Shown one piece after another: positions 11,738 to 23,752 of a stretch of 64,000 bases of DNA (positions are counted from its first letter, which is position 1; each line of letters opens with the position of its first letter). The notes under the pieces were generated by a model. The model searched no databases. It saw nothing but the letters and a program-made list of their open reading frames with translations, and was not told the DNA's origin. Made by a program: the position numbers and the translations under genes. Origin of the DNA: Geosiphon pyriformis (Eukaryota; Glomeromycota; Glomeromycetes; Archaeosporales; Geosiphonaceae); contig JAAOMT010000445.1 in NCBI GenBank assembly GCA_016748015.1, positions 245,947 through 309,946 on the forward strand. Reading direction: 5' to 3'.

Positions 11738-12481
11738 TGTTATTCATAAAAAAAAAAAGAAAACAAATATAGAAAATAGTAGACCAATAAGTGAGTAGTA
11801 GTTAGCATATGAGCACATTGTTCAGCAATATGGAGCAATATCAAAAATTATAGCACATTGCTCGAGAATGTGAGCGATTTCGTAGAACCCAAATTATGTA
11901 TATATAGCAGTAGTGCTAGAAGTAGAAAGAGCAGAATCCATTAGTTAGAAACCTTCCACATTACAAATATCAATAAATAATTATTCACTATCTCAATTCA
12001 CTTATCACTATCAACACTTCATGTTGATAATAATTAATACTTAACTCCACTAGAACAATAGCTCTTGATTATGGCTATTGACAGAATACTAACTTGTGCA
12101 TTGCCTTGGCTTATTTCTTTATTTTCTTTTCTTTTATTTTCTTTTCTTTCTTTGATTTTATTGTTGTATACTAATCAATTGAGAATTAAAGCGCTGAGAT
12201 ACAGACATTATAGTGACTGGTAAAAGACCCATAAAACAAGGGTAGAACACTTATAAATTTGAGGATAGCTTACCAGGAGGATTACCAGCCATCATGCTGA
12301 GAAAAAAATTTGACAAAACTGCGGTTTTGGGAAGCTACGGATAAATTCATCAATTAACTCTCTGTCCATTATACAAAGAACTCCACAACAAAACCTTCAG
12401 ATATCAGCTCCAGAATACCAACCAAGCACCAAATTACGGATTTGTTATTTGATTTAAGATCCCAAATAATCATCTGTAACA
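11738..12481 (+). repeat. B2 5' LTR (about 744 bp)
   Basis: It begins TGTTATTCATAAA and ends ATCTGTAACA, directly before the primer site. It contains imperfect copies of the ATTGCTNAGCAAT palindrome (about 11,815-11,880) and TATATATAG at 11,899-11,907. It is about 80 bp shorter than the 3' LTR, mainly because palindrome units are missing. Confidence 0.9.
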
Positions 12482-12483
12482 TT

Positions 12484-12493
12484 TGGTGCTCCC
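12484..12493 (+). promoter_or_regulatory. B2 primer-binding site
   Basis: TGGTGCTCCC lies 2 nt after the LTR end, the usual start (TGG) of a site complementary to a tRNA 3' end. The same core is found in A2, A3, B1, B3 and C1. I cannot assign the tRNA. Confidence 0.7.
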
Positions 12494-12543
12494 TGTGAAG
12501 TATAATCCTACAGAGAACCAGCACCAATAACATCATTTAAACA

Positions 12544-14640
12544 GTGACAGAATCTGAAGAAATAGGAACAAACCACTTAGAATTTGTGAAATCCTTATTC
12601 CAACACTATCATACTCATCTTGGATTAACAAATAATAGTTGGCCAACAGAATCAGCTTTCAATTGCTACATCAACAAAAGAATAGTATATTACTTGGGAG
12701 GCCAAGAAGATCCAGAACCCACCTTCAACAACTTCTTTAGTGAATTGCTTCAAAGCACCACCCTTCCACAAAACTATCTATTTGCACCCCTAATTACAGA
12801 AATAAACAGAGAAATTGAAAAATACACCAAGCAGAAATTTCCCATCACTTTTGTAGACAAAGACAAAAGAAGACTACAAACACCAGCAGGAACACCAAAG
12901 CAAATCCAACTACTCACTTGGAAGAAACAAAGGTTTGATTTACCTGCTAATCCATCATATTACCACATACCCGGAAGCATTATCAATATAATAAACACAG
13001 CTACAATAAGTATGACAATGCCATTAAACAAAATCCCATTCCAAAGTAAACAAAAGAAAGCAGAGTTATTAGAAACATATGGCAATTATTTCAAGGGATT
13101 CAAATCATGATCTCCAATGCCATCAGAAATTTGATCACTACCACCACAACCAGATTTCGGAGCCATTAGCCCTTGGGAAATAACAGACTCTGAGGAAGAA
13201 GAGAGTAGTGATCAGAAAATTAATAAACAAAACCTGATCCTAGAAAACTTGGAAATTAAAACTCCAGTTAATCAAACTTCGAAAAATCAGAATAATCAAA
13301 ATTCCAATGTAATTAATCAACACTTACCTCCAGTAATTGTGATCAATCTACCACCAGCTCTACCAAATGCTGAACAGCAACAACAGCCACAACTGCTACC
13401 TCAACAAATCCAGCAGCAATCACAACAACAACCAATGGCTTATGCTCTAATTGCCAAAATCAAGAAATTTACCAGTGAAGAGAATGCAAGTATGGCTCAA
13501 CAATATGGAAAAAACCATTGCAGCCAATAGATGGAATGATGACAGAGCTCTTCAAGTAATTCCCTATTTTCTACAGAATACTGCCAACTCATAATATTAG
13601 AGTTTAGCTGTTAAATCTCAAACATTCCAGGAATTCAAAACTGCATTTTTGGGCTATTTCAATAATAATAATAGTATTAATCGGCTAGCAAACACTTTCA
13701 CCACTATTAAACAAGGGGAAAATGAAGCAGTTACTACTTATTTAGAATGCTTTCATAGGAATCTGTGCCAAATTCAAGCAATCCAGACTGACTATTTTAT
13801 AGTGCCCCAAATCCTAACCAATTTATTAAAGGTCTGCACAGTAGCATCCTCCAATGCATACATCTAATGCATCCAGCAGACCTTCAAGCTACAGTTACCA
13901 ATGTCTGAGATTTTGAATTGGCAGGACTCGAAGCAAACCATGCCCAAGCTGTTAATCTAGTGATGAATGGATCATTTGAATTGGATTCCAAATTGAAACA
14001 ATTCAGTGATTCAATTAATCAAAAATTAGAAGGATACTTAGCTGACAATTGTGCAATTTATTAACCATTACAACAACACAATAATTCAGAAAACAATTCA
14101 TGTTTCCAAAATCAGTTGTGTCCATCATCATCTCCAAATCAGCCATGGCAACAAGAGATGCGTGTCTGCCATAACTGTGGTAAACAAGACCACATTAGAG
14201 CTAACTGCCAATTTTATAATAATAACCAATGATTGGGAAATCAATATCGAAACCCCAATTGCCAGTTCCCAACTCCGAGTTATCAATTCAACTCAGCACT
14301 ATATCAACTGACTTACCTGCCAATAATGCAACAGCCAATATATCAACCACCTGTATATCAACCTCCAATTTATTAACCACAGCCACTGATAATATATCAA
14401 TTACCACAGCCACAAATAATTTATCAGACACTCACAGTTCAAACACTGCCATCAAACTTAGCTTAAATAACAGCAAGAAACCCTAGATCAAGAGTCACCC
14501 AAAACTGGAGATTGGTGATAGTTGTTTACCAACCAATCTCCAGTTCATCCAACCAGCCATCAGGATTACAACAGCAGAGTTCAGAAACTGGGTATACTCA
14601 AAACCCAAGTTCCCAGAACTATTTAAGTCTTCTAGTTATC
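12544..14640 (+). pseudogene. B2 gag
   Basis: The frame opens with GTG at 12,544 and is open for 188 codons before the first stop. A Gln-rich linker is followed by a capsid-like region near 13,450-13,900 (WxLxNMEKTIAANRW- and FKTAFLGYF-like residues, read across frame changes). A CCHC knuckle is at 14,167-14,208 (CHNCGKQDHIRANC), and a Pro/Gln/Tyr-rich tail follows. Gag would form the particle and bind RNA. Several stops and at least one frame change interrupt it. No ATG lies at the conserved start. Confidence 0.82.
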
Positions 14641-15240
14641 CCAGAAGACGCCTCACCCAACACTTGAGAACCCAAACAGAAGCAATCACTTATCAATATT
14701 CTGCCAGCCACTGTCATGAAAGACGAGTCTCTAGTAGCTATATTTCCTTTCAAAATCGAGAAACTGACAGAAACCTCTTTGTTCAGTGGAGCTGCACTTG
14801 AGGAAAAACTTATCATGGCAATGTACACAGATGCCAAAATTAATAGTCAGTTTATTAAACTGATCCTAGATAGTGGATCAGCTGGCAGCATTATTACAAA
14901 ACAACTCATGAACCAATTAGGTCACCAAGTTGATTGAGCTGCCAGCACATGAATCATCACAGCTGATGGAGCAACAAAAACTTTTATTGACAAAATTAAT
15001 GACTTTCTTATAAAAATTAATGGCATTACTGTGCCAATCAAAGTATTAGTCATAGAAGTCATGCAATATTAAGCCCTCATTGGTAATGACTGGCTGTTTA
15101 AAACCAATACAATACTTGATTAGAACATGCAAGAGCTCCAATTCAGCCAAAATGGTCAACACACACAAGTACCAGCTACATGTGACCATTTCAAAATTCT
15201 CAACATGCCAGCACCCCTTATCGAATTTGAGGAAGAAAAA
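14641..15240 (+). pseudogene. B2 retropepsin-type protease
   Basis: The active-site loop LILDSGSAGSIITKQ is intact near 14,860-14,905, preceded by MYTDAKI. The flap and C-terminal parts follow (DGATKTFIDKIN, then IGNDWL). Stops include TGA at 14,935, TAA at 15,070 and TAG at 15,120. The family cleaves Gag-Pol as a dimer. A2 carries the least damaged relative. Confidence 0.82.
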
Positions 15241-16200
15241 AAGAAACCTACCTGGAAAGCTTATCAAATATCCTGGGCTGATGAAAATCACAATGAACTA
15301 CTGCCTATACTCTTCTGGGACAACAATGGCAAAGGAAAACAGAAGAAGATTAAACTTACCTGAAACACCAACCAAGACTGAGAAAATAACAATGACTCAA
15401 ATGAACTACCAAGCTGGGAATGAGAAGAAAACAATAAGAAGAAAGAAGAAGACCTATCCAAAGAAATCACCACCACAAAAAAAATAACTAGTGGCTGGAA
15501 AAGAGAATACTCCTGAGAACTGATAAAAGAGCCACCATATATTCCTCTCAAATGCAAAGACTGTAGGAAGAAACTGTTTTCTATGAGAGCTTGGGTCACG
15601 CCAAACAAAGATTACTAGATGCGAACCCACTATTATTGTAAGTCTTACCACCACAAATGCTATGGCTATCCAAAAAGGCAAGGCAAATGGGACAATGATT
15701 CATGTCTCACTTGTGACAAACAACTACTCGATGAAGGAATGTGAAACAACATTCCTGGGCAAAGAGGAACATGCGATGCTTCGTGCCAATATACAATCCT
15801 CATCAGTGACTGGGTAAGTCATAGTATGCTAATAACTGCAGCCTGACACTGTGCAATATCTTGCTTGGACAGTTACTCACACGACAAAAATGAGATCTGG
15901 CAAATGGCAAACACAAAAATAAAAGGTACCACACTTAGCAAAATATTGAAAATCAAGAACAACCCTCCAAAACCAGTTAACATTGTTTTGATTTCTAACC
16001 CAGACACTTTCCTGGACCTGGAAGCAGGCCCAAAAGAATTCCATGAACACTACCAAAATTTGGCACCAACCAGAGAGGAACAAGAGCAATGGTTGGAAGA
16101 AATCAACATTCAACTATGTGATCATTGTTTAATTCTCTGTGACTTTCAATACTGTAATGAGTGTGATCTCATTTACAATCCACCCATCTGTATGATCTAC
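15241..16200 (+). pseudogene. B2 linker and Cys-rich module
   Basis: A charged Lys/Glu linker leads into CKDC (about 15,555), HYYCKSY, CLTCDK (about 15,708), CDASCQY (about 15,770), LCDHC (about 16,117) and QYCNEC (about 16,147). Between the fourth and fifth groups lies a segment with a Trp-rich helix (EIWQMANTK). The order and spacing match A3 and C1. Stops lie at about 15,361, 15,616 and 15,742. The last part, from 15,865 on, is open. The function is unknown. Zinc binding is inferred from paired cysteines. Confidence 0.75.
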
Positions 16201-17379
16201 ACAATCCCAAAGAAAGAAGAACCAATCAGCAGCTGTGCATTGGAATTGGAATCAGTTTTCAATTCCAATTCAAACTCCAACAACAACAACAATGAAAACA
16301 ATGGTTCTAGCTCCACTCCAATTAGCAACAAGAATTACAACAATTTAAACTTTGATTCATACCCTGAAACATTTATCGCACTTTTTGACCTCACCAAGGA
16401 ACAGGAACTTAAATGGTTCAGTAATAATGGCAAAAGTATCATGCCAGAATGTGCACATGATACTGATGCAAGGTTTGATCTGAGATATCCAGAAAAAGAT
16501 TCCATCAAATTGGAACCACATTCGTGCACTTGCATCAATCTAAAAATAGCACTGAAAATTCCAGCAACAACTATGGTTCAATTAGCATCTAGGAGTAGTT
16601 TAGCAAAAAAGGGAATAAACATCAGAGAAAAAATAATTGACACAGAATACATAAGAAATATCATTGCTATGCTACAAAATAACTCTGAAAAAGCCTATAT
16701 CATAGAGCCAAATGAAAAGATAGCACAGACAATATTTCTGTCTCTGGTTAAAATAGCTCAGCTAGTATTAGTGGAAAACAAGGAAGAATTAGGAATAACA
16801 GCAAGAGGGATACAGAGATTCAGATTAATGGGTAGAATAGATATACCAGTTAATATGGCAGAAGAAAAAGTTATTGACAAAAGAGTAATTATCTTAATTT
16901 GTCAAACAATTTTTATTCCACCATATGACCAGTATATGTTAGTCATAAAAAGAAAAGTAAAGAATCAAGCTCAGTTGTTTAAAGCAGAAGCCACCATTTG
17001 TGAATTAAAAGAGATTGGACTCATGAATTTCTACATATCAGCCAAAAGCCCCAAAAATATCAAAATTCCCATCTACAACACAACAGAAAATGTCATCAAA
17101 ATACCAAAGAGAACCATCATTGGATATTTAATCACTGAAGTTGGGAATCAACCACCAAACCACATTCCAAACTTTTCACAGCTTTGCAGATATGTAGACA
17201 TCACATCACAGACTATATACAGACGAAGTGAATGTTATTTGCTCCAACCAGAACAATTGGAACAGATCAACATGGGGAATCTAAATCTACTCCAACAAAT
17301 GCAACTAAAGATATTACTCAGCAATTTCAATGATATTTTTGCAAGCAAAAATGAATTTGGTTGCACCAACATCATCTAG
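16201..17379 (+). pseudogene. B2 dUTPase and spacer, open from 15,865 to 17,379
   Basis: This is the C-terminal part of a 504-codon open stretch. After an Asn/Ser linker come motif I (DARFDLRYP), motif II (SRSSLAKK), motif III (IIDTEYIRN, with the catalytic Asp and Tyr), motif IV (EKIAQTIFL) and a badly altered motif V (GIQRFRLMGR in place of GFGSTG). The spacer to RT follows. Loss of motif V argues against activity although the frame is open. The stretch ends at a TAG where related copies continue into RT. Confidence 0.83.
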
Positions 17380-18666
17380 CATCAGATCAAGACTAGAGAT
17401 GCAATGCCAATTAAGCAAAGAGCATACAAAGTACTACCAGCTAGCCATGAGATCATTTGTCAAGAAATTAATCAGATGCTTGACAATGAGCTTGTTCAGC
17501 CATTAATGAGTCCATGGTCGTTATCAGTGGTACTAGTCCAGAAGAAAAATGGAAAAATCTGCTTTTGTGTAGATTACTGGAAATTGAATAGAGTAATCAA
17601 AGGAGACAGCTACTCAACTCCAAAGATCCAAGAACTATTCAATGCTTTTGGAGAAAATAAATGGTTCTTAACACTAGATTTAGATAGTGGTTACTGGCAA
17701 GTAGCCATGGACCCAGCTGACAAAGAAAAGACTGCATTCACAACAAGAGAAGAGAATTTCGAATTTGAAGTCATGCTATTTGGCTTGATGAACACTCCAG
17801 TGACATTCCAACAACTCATGGAAATCATCTATACTGGATTACTATAGAAATCAGTAGTTGTTTATCTAAATGACACAAATGTGTTTTCAAAAACATTTGA
17901 TGATCATCTGCATTACCTCTAGCAAGTATTTGAAAAACTCAGAAGAGCCGGATTGAAACTAAATGCAACTAAGTGTTTCTTTGGAAAGACGGAACTAAAA
18001 TTCTTGGGACATATTGTGAGCAAAGATGGCATCAAAACAGATCCAGACAAAATTGAAGTTGTCAAAAACTTTCCAGTACCAAACAATCTCACAGAACTAA
18101 GAGCATTCTTGGGATTTGCTGGATACTACTGCCACTTTATCAAAGACTTTTCTAAAATAGCTTAACAACTACATTAGCTCCAAACAAAAAACACCAAATA
18201 TGAATGGACAAAAACACAGCAAGAAGCTTTTGATACACTAAGGAGAAAACTTATTTAAGCTCCAGTACTGATCTATTTAGATCATAGCAAGCCATTTATT
18301 ATTACCACTGATGCATCAAGTCAAGCATTGGAAGCAGCACTATCACAAAAAAGACCAGATAGAAGAGAATATCCAGTAGCTTACACCAGTAGAAGCTTAA
18401 GTCCAGCTGAAAAGAACTATAGAACTCCAGTACTAGAACACTTAGCTATTTATTGGGCTGTTATCAAGTAGAAAGAATATTTGAGCCAAAAGTTTGATGT
18501 GTACACCAATCACAAGAGATTGATTTCAATTCAGAAGCAGAAATTTGGAGATGACTGCCATGTCAGATGGAAAATAGAACTTTCACCATTTAATTATACA
18601 GTACACTATAAGAAAGGAAAAAACAATGGAAATGCCAACGGATTGTTGTAAATAAGACAAATCTAA
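17380..18666 (+). pseudogene. B2 reverse transcriptase and RNase H
   Basis: RT is open at 17,404-17,844 with LTLDLDSGYW (catalytic Asp). The YxDD box reads YLND near 17,865, Asp to Asn. The connection domain is open at 17,953-18,162. RNase H has TTDAS near 18,308 and a later acidic residue in VYTNHKR, altered from TD. The presumed native end is IRQI followed by TAA at 18,664-18,666, matching the RNase H stop in family A. Confidence 0.85.
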
Positions 18667-18696
18667 AAACATTTCAACCCAAAAATATAACAAAAC

Positions 18697-20073
18697 ATGA
18701 ATACACAAAAATACTAACAACTTCAACATTATATAAATACTCAATCATTCAAGGAGAAATTATCTCAAAAAGAACAAAACAACATAAAACAACAATCAAA
18801 ATATTTTATCAATCATCAAAATATACTTTACTAAAAGAACAGAAGAAATCCAGATCAACCAACCAGAGTAATCACAGAACCAGAAAAAGAGACAATATTA
18901 TTCAACATGCACTCAGACCCAACAGCAGGACATTTTCATAAAGAAGCAACCATGAAAAGAACTAAAAAAAGATACTATTGGCTATCAATGTATCCAGACA
19001 TCATCTAATATGTTCAAAATTGTGATGCTTGTCAGAGAAGAGAAAGAACAAGACCCAGTAAACCATTAAAACCAATCAAAGTGGGACAACCATTCAATCA
19101 TATTGGAATTGACTTAGTTGGACCATTAACAATCACCAGCAGAGGCAACAGATATATTGCAATAGCTATGGATTATCTTACTAAATGGCCAAAAGCAAAA
19201 GCCATTCAAAGAGCAGATGCAGAATCTGTTGCTGAATTCATCTATTAAGATTTGATCTGTCAACACAAATGTTCAAAAAAACTACTATCAGATCAAGGAA
19301 CTCACTTTTTGAACAGAACACTGGCAGAATTAAGTCAAAGATTTGAAGTTAAAAAACCATTGTCATCACCATACCATCCACAAACCAATAGACTAGTTGA
19401 AAGATTCAATAGAATATTGTGTGAAGCAGTTGCCAAGATCAGTCAAGAAAACCAGGATAAATGTGATTTGTTTATACCATCAATACTATTTGCTTATCAG
19501 ACAATGAAGCAAGACACTACACAAGCAACACCATTTGAATTAGTATATGGTAAAACAGTAACATTACCAGTTGAGATAGAAGTCAACACTTATTCAACAG
19601 AACCAATAACTGAAGACAATTTTCAGAAAACGTTGCTAAGAAGAACATATGACTTGATAGAAACTCTAGAAAACAAGCGACGAAAAGCAGTTGATAACAT
19701 TCAAAAGTTACAAAAAAAACAAAAAGAGAAACACGATAACCAACTACCAGACAAACCAGTTGAATTCAAGATTGGAAACAAAGTACTTCTACATTGTACT
19801 AAAGCAGAAAAACAATGGAGTGGAAAATTGGACCCCAAATGGGATGGACCATTTCACATTGAAGAAATTCTTGAAAATAGAGCCTATAAATTAAGATGGG
19901 ACAACAAAATCTTAGCCAAAACAGCACATGGTAATCGACTAAAACCATATCACCATACAGTGTTACCATCCACCAGTAATATTCCACAATTAGGAGTACA
20001 ACAAATACTAGTCTAACCAGATGAGATTCCACAAAATCTGGAACCAATCATAATTATTAGACCAAACACATAA
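18697..20073 (+). pseudogene. B2 integrase
   Basis: It starts at ATG 18,697 (MNTQKY), 30 nt after the RNase H stop. The H2C2 head is complete (HSDPTAGHF, then CDACQRR). The core has GIDLVGP (Asp), LLSDQGTHF (Asp) and NRLVERFNR (Glu), and a GPY/F-type tail (KWDGPFHIEEI). The C-terminal 254 codons (19,252-20,013) are open. TAA or TAG stops occur at about four upstream points, then a late TAA at 20,014 and the native TAA at 20,071. No chromodomain is visible. Confidence 0.87.
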
Positions 20074-20132
20074 AATCAAACAATCAAAAAGTATATAAAG
20101 ACACAGTATACATGACAAAAGCAACCAAGAAA

Positions 20133-20795
20133 ATGGAAATACTAGATCATATTCACACCATAGCTCAGTAATTATTCTAGGCATTAAGTCAACAGCCATT
20201 AGACATAGAAATTATCATTAATAACCAAACAATTTGCTATTGAAACACCAAAAAAAAGACACAGAAATACACCATATTAGCAGATACCAAGGAGTAATAA
20301 AAACTGGTCAAACAACATAATAGAAAAAGTAAAGAACACTTTTGGGAAAATCCTTGCTATGGCACCAACAGAAGAACTTACAAAAAAGAATTAGAAGCAA
20401 TGAACAAAACAACTTCCAATATCATACTGCTACTACCAGTTAGGTTGGAAGTTGAATATTTAGGAGTTATATACCAAAAAATTCAAGAGAATATTTAACC
20501 AAAACATAATACAACAAATTGAAGAATTCATTGGAAAGAAAATGAATTTAACACTACATGTTAAAACAATGTACTGACTATATAACATATTTCAGAATTA
20601 TTCAGAAATACTGTTATATTCTAACATGGAAACCATAATCATTAACCAATGGGGAAGAATGAACAATACACAAATAGAAGACATAAAGAACAGAATTGAA
20701 CAAACAATACTTAAAAAAGAAGTATTAGAATTAATTCAAAATAAAGATTTCAATGGAGCTCAATATTAAAAAAGAGAAGATAATGTTACTCATAA
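20133..20795 (+). pseudogene. B2 ORF3 relic
   Basis: It starts at ATG 20,133 (MEILDHIHTIAQ; an in-frame ATG also lies at 20,112). DIEIIINNQTICY follows, matching the hydrophobic pattern of family A ORF3 (SITVTGNHINY). Stops and frame changes interrupt it. The distal part has LYNIFQNYSE, comparable with LYDLFHTCEN of A2. The end runs into the 3' LTR as in family A. Confidence 0.65.
20768..20783 (+). promoter_or_regulatory. B2 polypurine tract
   Basis: TAAAAAAGAGAAGATAA lies immediately before the TGTTACTCAT start of the 3' LTR. Comparable tracts precede the B3 and C1 3' LTRs. Confidence 0.7.
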
Positions 20796-21605
20796 AAAAA
20801 AAAAACAGATATAAAAAAAAGTAGACTAATAAGTGAGTAGTAGTTAGCACGTGAGCACATTGTTTAACAATGTGGAGCAATGTTAGAAATCATGGCATAT
20901 TGCTCAGCAATGTGAAGCGATGTCAAGAAGATATGACATATTGCTCAACAATGTGAGTATTGCTTGAGAAATTATAGCACATCACTCGAGAATGTGAGCA
21001 ATTTCATAGAACCCAAATTATGTATATATAGCAGTAGTGCTAGAAGTAAAAAGAGCAGAATTCATTAGTTAGAAACCTTTTATATTACAAATATCAATAA
21101 ATAATTATTCACTATCTCAATCTATTTGTTACTATCAACATGAAGTGTTGATAGTAATTGATACTTAACCCCATTAGAACAATAGCTCTTGATCACAGCT
21201 ATTGACAGAATACTAATTCATGCATTGTCTTAGCTCATTTCTTTATTTTCTTTTCTTTTATTTTCTTCTTTTTTTTTGATTTTATTGTTGTATGCTAATC
21301 AATTGAAGATTAAAGTGCTGAAATACAAACATCATAGTGACTGGTAAAAGACCTGTGAAACAAGGGTAGAACACTCATAGATTTGAGGATAGCTTACCAG
21401 AAGGATTACCAACCATCATGCTGAAAAAAAAATTTGACAAAACTACAGTTTTGGGAAGCTACAGATAAACCCATCAATTAATTTTCTGTCCATTATACAA
21501 AAAACTCCACAACAAAACCTTCAGATATTAGCCTCAGAATACCAACCAAGCACCAAGTTATGGATTTGTTATTTGATTTGAGATTCCAAATAATTATCTG
21601 TAATA
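20784..21605 (+). repeat. B2 3' LTR (about 822 bp)
   Basis: It begins TGTTACTCATAAA and ends ATCTGTAATA. It holds a longer run of ATTGCTNAGCAAT-type palindromes (about 20,850-21,000) than the 5' copy, then TATATATAG near 21,025. B1 protease sequence resumes at 21,606. Confidence 0.9.
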
Positions 21606-21733
21606 TTATCAAACTCAATGAGTGGTGCTGGCATGTTGGTACTGGGTTTGAAATGACCACACATTGTTGGTATTTGGGTGTATTATCTGTTTTAACTAAG
21701 TTGGAGCTCCTATATGTTCCAGTTGAATGTTGC
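21606..21733 (-). pseudogene. B1 protease C-terminal piece between two insertions
   Basis: The reverse strand gives residues like FNWNIxxLQ, then CGHFKPSTNMPAPLIEF, matching B2 15,118-15,230. It is bounded by B2 on the left and a solo family B LTR on the right. Confidence 0.72.
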
Positions 21734-22513
21734 TGTTATTCAAAAAAAGAAAAACAGATATAAAAAATAGTTGATCAATAGGAGAGTAGTAGTTAGCACA
21801 TGAGCATATTGCTTAGCAATATGAAGCGATATTAGAAAATTAGAGCACATTGCTCAAAAAATCATAGCACATTGCTCAGGAATATGACTGATCTCATAGA
21901 ACATCAATTATGTATATATAGCAGTAGCATTAGAAAAAAAAAGGACAGATCTCTTAGTTTAGATTTAATCTAAGCAACCTTTTACATCACAAATATCAAT
22001 AAATAATTATTTACTATCTCAATCTACTCTCCACTATCAACACTCCATGTTTATAGTAATTGATACTTAGCCACACTAGAACAATAGCTCTTGATCATGG
22101 CTATTAATGAGATACTAACATATTGTTTTGGCTTATTTTCTTATTTCTTTTTATTTTCTTTTTTTATTTTCTTTTTTTTGTTTGTTAACTTGATTAAAAA
22201 AAATTACATATAAAGGTATTGACGTTAGGATATAGTACTGGTAAAAAACTCAGGAATAAGAGTAGACACTTGGAATTAAGAATATTTTATCAAAAGAATT
22301 ACTGACCATTATGCTGAGAAAAAAATTGACAAAACTGCAGTTTTGGGAAGCTATGGATAAAACTATCAATTGAACTTCTGTTCATTATACAAAGAACTCA
22401 ACCAAAACCTTTAAAAACTACATCTTCAGAAATTATCAACGTCTATATATCAACTAAATACCAAGTTACAGATTTGTTATTTAATTTGAGACCCCAAATA
22501 ATTATTTGTAATA
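21734..22513 (+). repeat. Solo LTR, family B, inserted in B1
   Basis: It starts TGTTATTC and ends TTTGTAATA, in plus orientation. B1 protease sequence flanks it on both sides. The 4-bp flanks are TTGC (21,730-21,733) and TTAC (22,514-22,517). A solo LTR is the usual product of recombination between the two LTRs of one element. It contains palindrome relics near 21,800-21,890 and TATATATAG near 21,913. Confidence 0.85.
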
Positions 22514-22970
22514 TTACATTGGTTTTGGACAACCAATCATTGCCAATAAGTACTTGGTACTAAGTGGCTTCTATGACTAATATCTTAATTAATATGATGA
22601 TGCCATTGACTTTTATGGGAAAATCATCAATCTTGCCAATTGGAGTTTTAGTCACTCCATCAGCTGTTATAATTTTGGTGCTGGCAGCACAATCAACTTG
22701 GTGACCTAATTGGTCCATGAATTGTCATGTAATAATGCTGTCTGTTAAACCACTATCTAATATGAGTTTGATGGAATGGCCATTAATTTTAGCATCAGTG
22801 TACATGGTGGTGATTGGTTTTTCTTCAAGTATGACTCTACTAAACAAAAACATGGATGACAGTTCTTTAAGTTTAAACAGAAAAATTGCTGCTAGTAATT
22901 CATCATTGGTGATGGTGACTGGAAGTATGTTGCTGGTAAGTGGTTGGGTCTGGTTGGTTTCCATATTATT
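22514..22970 (-). pseudogene. B1 protease, N-terminal part
   Basis: The minus frame 22,725-22,964 carries ITTMYTDAKINGHSIKL and the active-site loop LILDSGLTDSIIT, where B2 has LILDSGSAGSIIT. Catalytic Asp-Ser-Gly is kept, but the following Ala-Gly is altered. Stops lie downstream. Confidence 0.8.
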
Positions 22971-23752
22971 GAATGAGACATCTTCTGAGGTGACTAAAAG
23001 ACTTAAATAGTTCTGGAAATTTGGGTTTTGGGTGTATCTAGTTTCTGAACTCCATTGGCATAATTTTAATTGTTGGGTAGATGAACTGAGAATTGGTTAA
23101 TGAACAACCATCGCTGATTTCCAGTTTTGTTGAATGGATCTTGGTCTTTGGTTTCTATGTAATATTGGAGTTGAAATTTGTGGTGGTGTTTGAATTTGTT
23201 GGAGTTAATATATTATTTGTGGCTGTGGTTAATAAATAACTAATGCTGGAGTCTGATAAATCAGTGGTTAATAAATGGGCTGTGATGTTATTGGTAGGTA
23301 ATTCAGTTGATATGGATTTGGTTGATAACTTGGAGTTTGAAACCAGTGATCAGATTTTTAATATTGATTTCCCAATTGTTGGTTATTTAATTAATGGTAA
23401 CAGTTCATTTGTAAGTATTCTTTTTTACCACAATAGTGGCAAATATGTATTTCCTGTTACTACTGTTAATTGATCAACAATGATAGACATGATTGATTTT
23501 GGAACCAATTTGAGTTTCCTGAATTATTGCGTCATTGTGGTGGCTAATAAATTGCATGATTGTCAGCTAAGTATCTTTTTAGTTTCTGATTAATTGAATT
23601 ACTAAATTGTTTTAGTTTAAAATCTAAGTCAGATGATCCATTCATTACTAGATTTATGGCTTGGACATGGTTGGCTTCAAGTTCAGCTGCTTCAAAATCT
23701 TTGGTGTTTGTAACAGTGGCTTGAAGATCTGCTGGATACAATAAACATACAC
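22971..23752 (-). pseudogene. B1 gag, C-terminal part
   Basis: The minus strand shows a gag segment (23,544-23,752, LQATVTNTKDFEAAELEANH) and a CCHC knuckle near 23,400-23,460 reading CHYCGKKEYLQMNC. The knuckle His is Tyr, a CAT-to-TAT change. Pro/Tyr/Gln-rich sequence follows. Gag continues at 56,962 beyond the C1 insertion. The two halves align without a gap against B2 13,820-13,900 once C1 and one ACNC copy are removed. Confidence 0.8.

Larger units (their letters stand above)
11738..21605 (+). mobile_element. B2: near full-length Ty3/gypsy element, family B, inserted in B1
   Basis: Two family B LTRs (11,738-12,481 and 20,784-21,605) bound an internal region with primer site, gag, protease, Cys-rich module, dUTPase, RT, RNase H, integrase, ORF3 and polypurine tract. 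It lies in the opposite orientation to its host B1. B1 protease sequence flanks it on both sides. The target duplication is TCAT on the left and TTAT on the right. Confidence 0.92.

Noticed and set aside
1-20000. Alternative genetic code with stop codons read as Gln or Trp
   Set aside because: All three stop codons occur at mixed positions, related copies have different stops at different places, catalytic residues are also damaged, and native stops of ORF1, integrase and ORF3 are shared. Decay explains this better.
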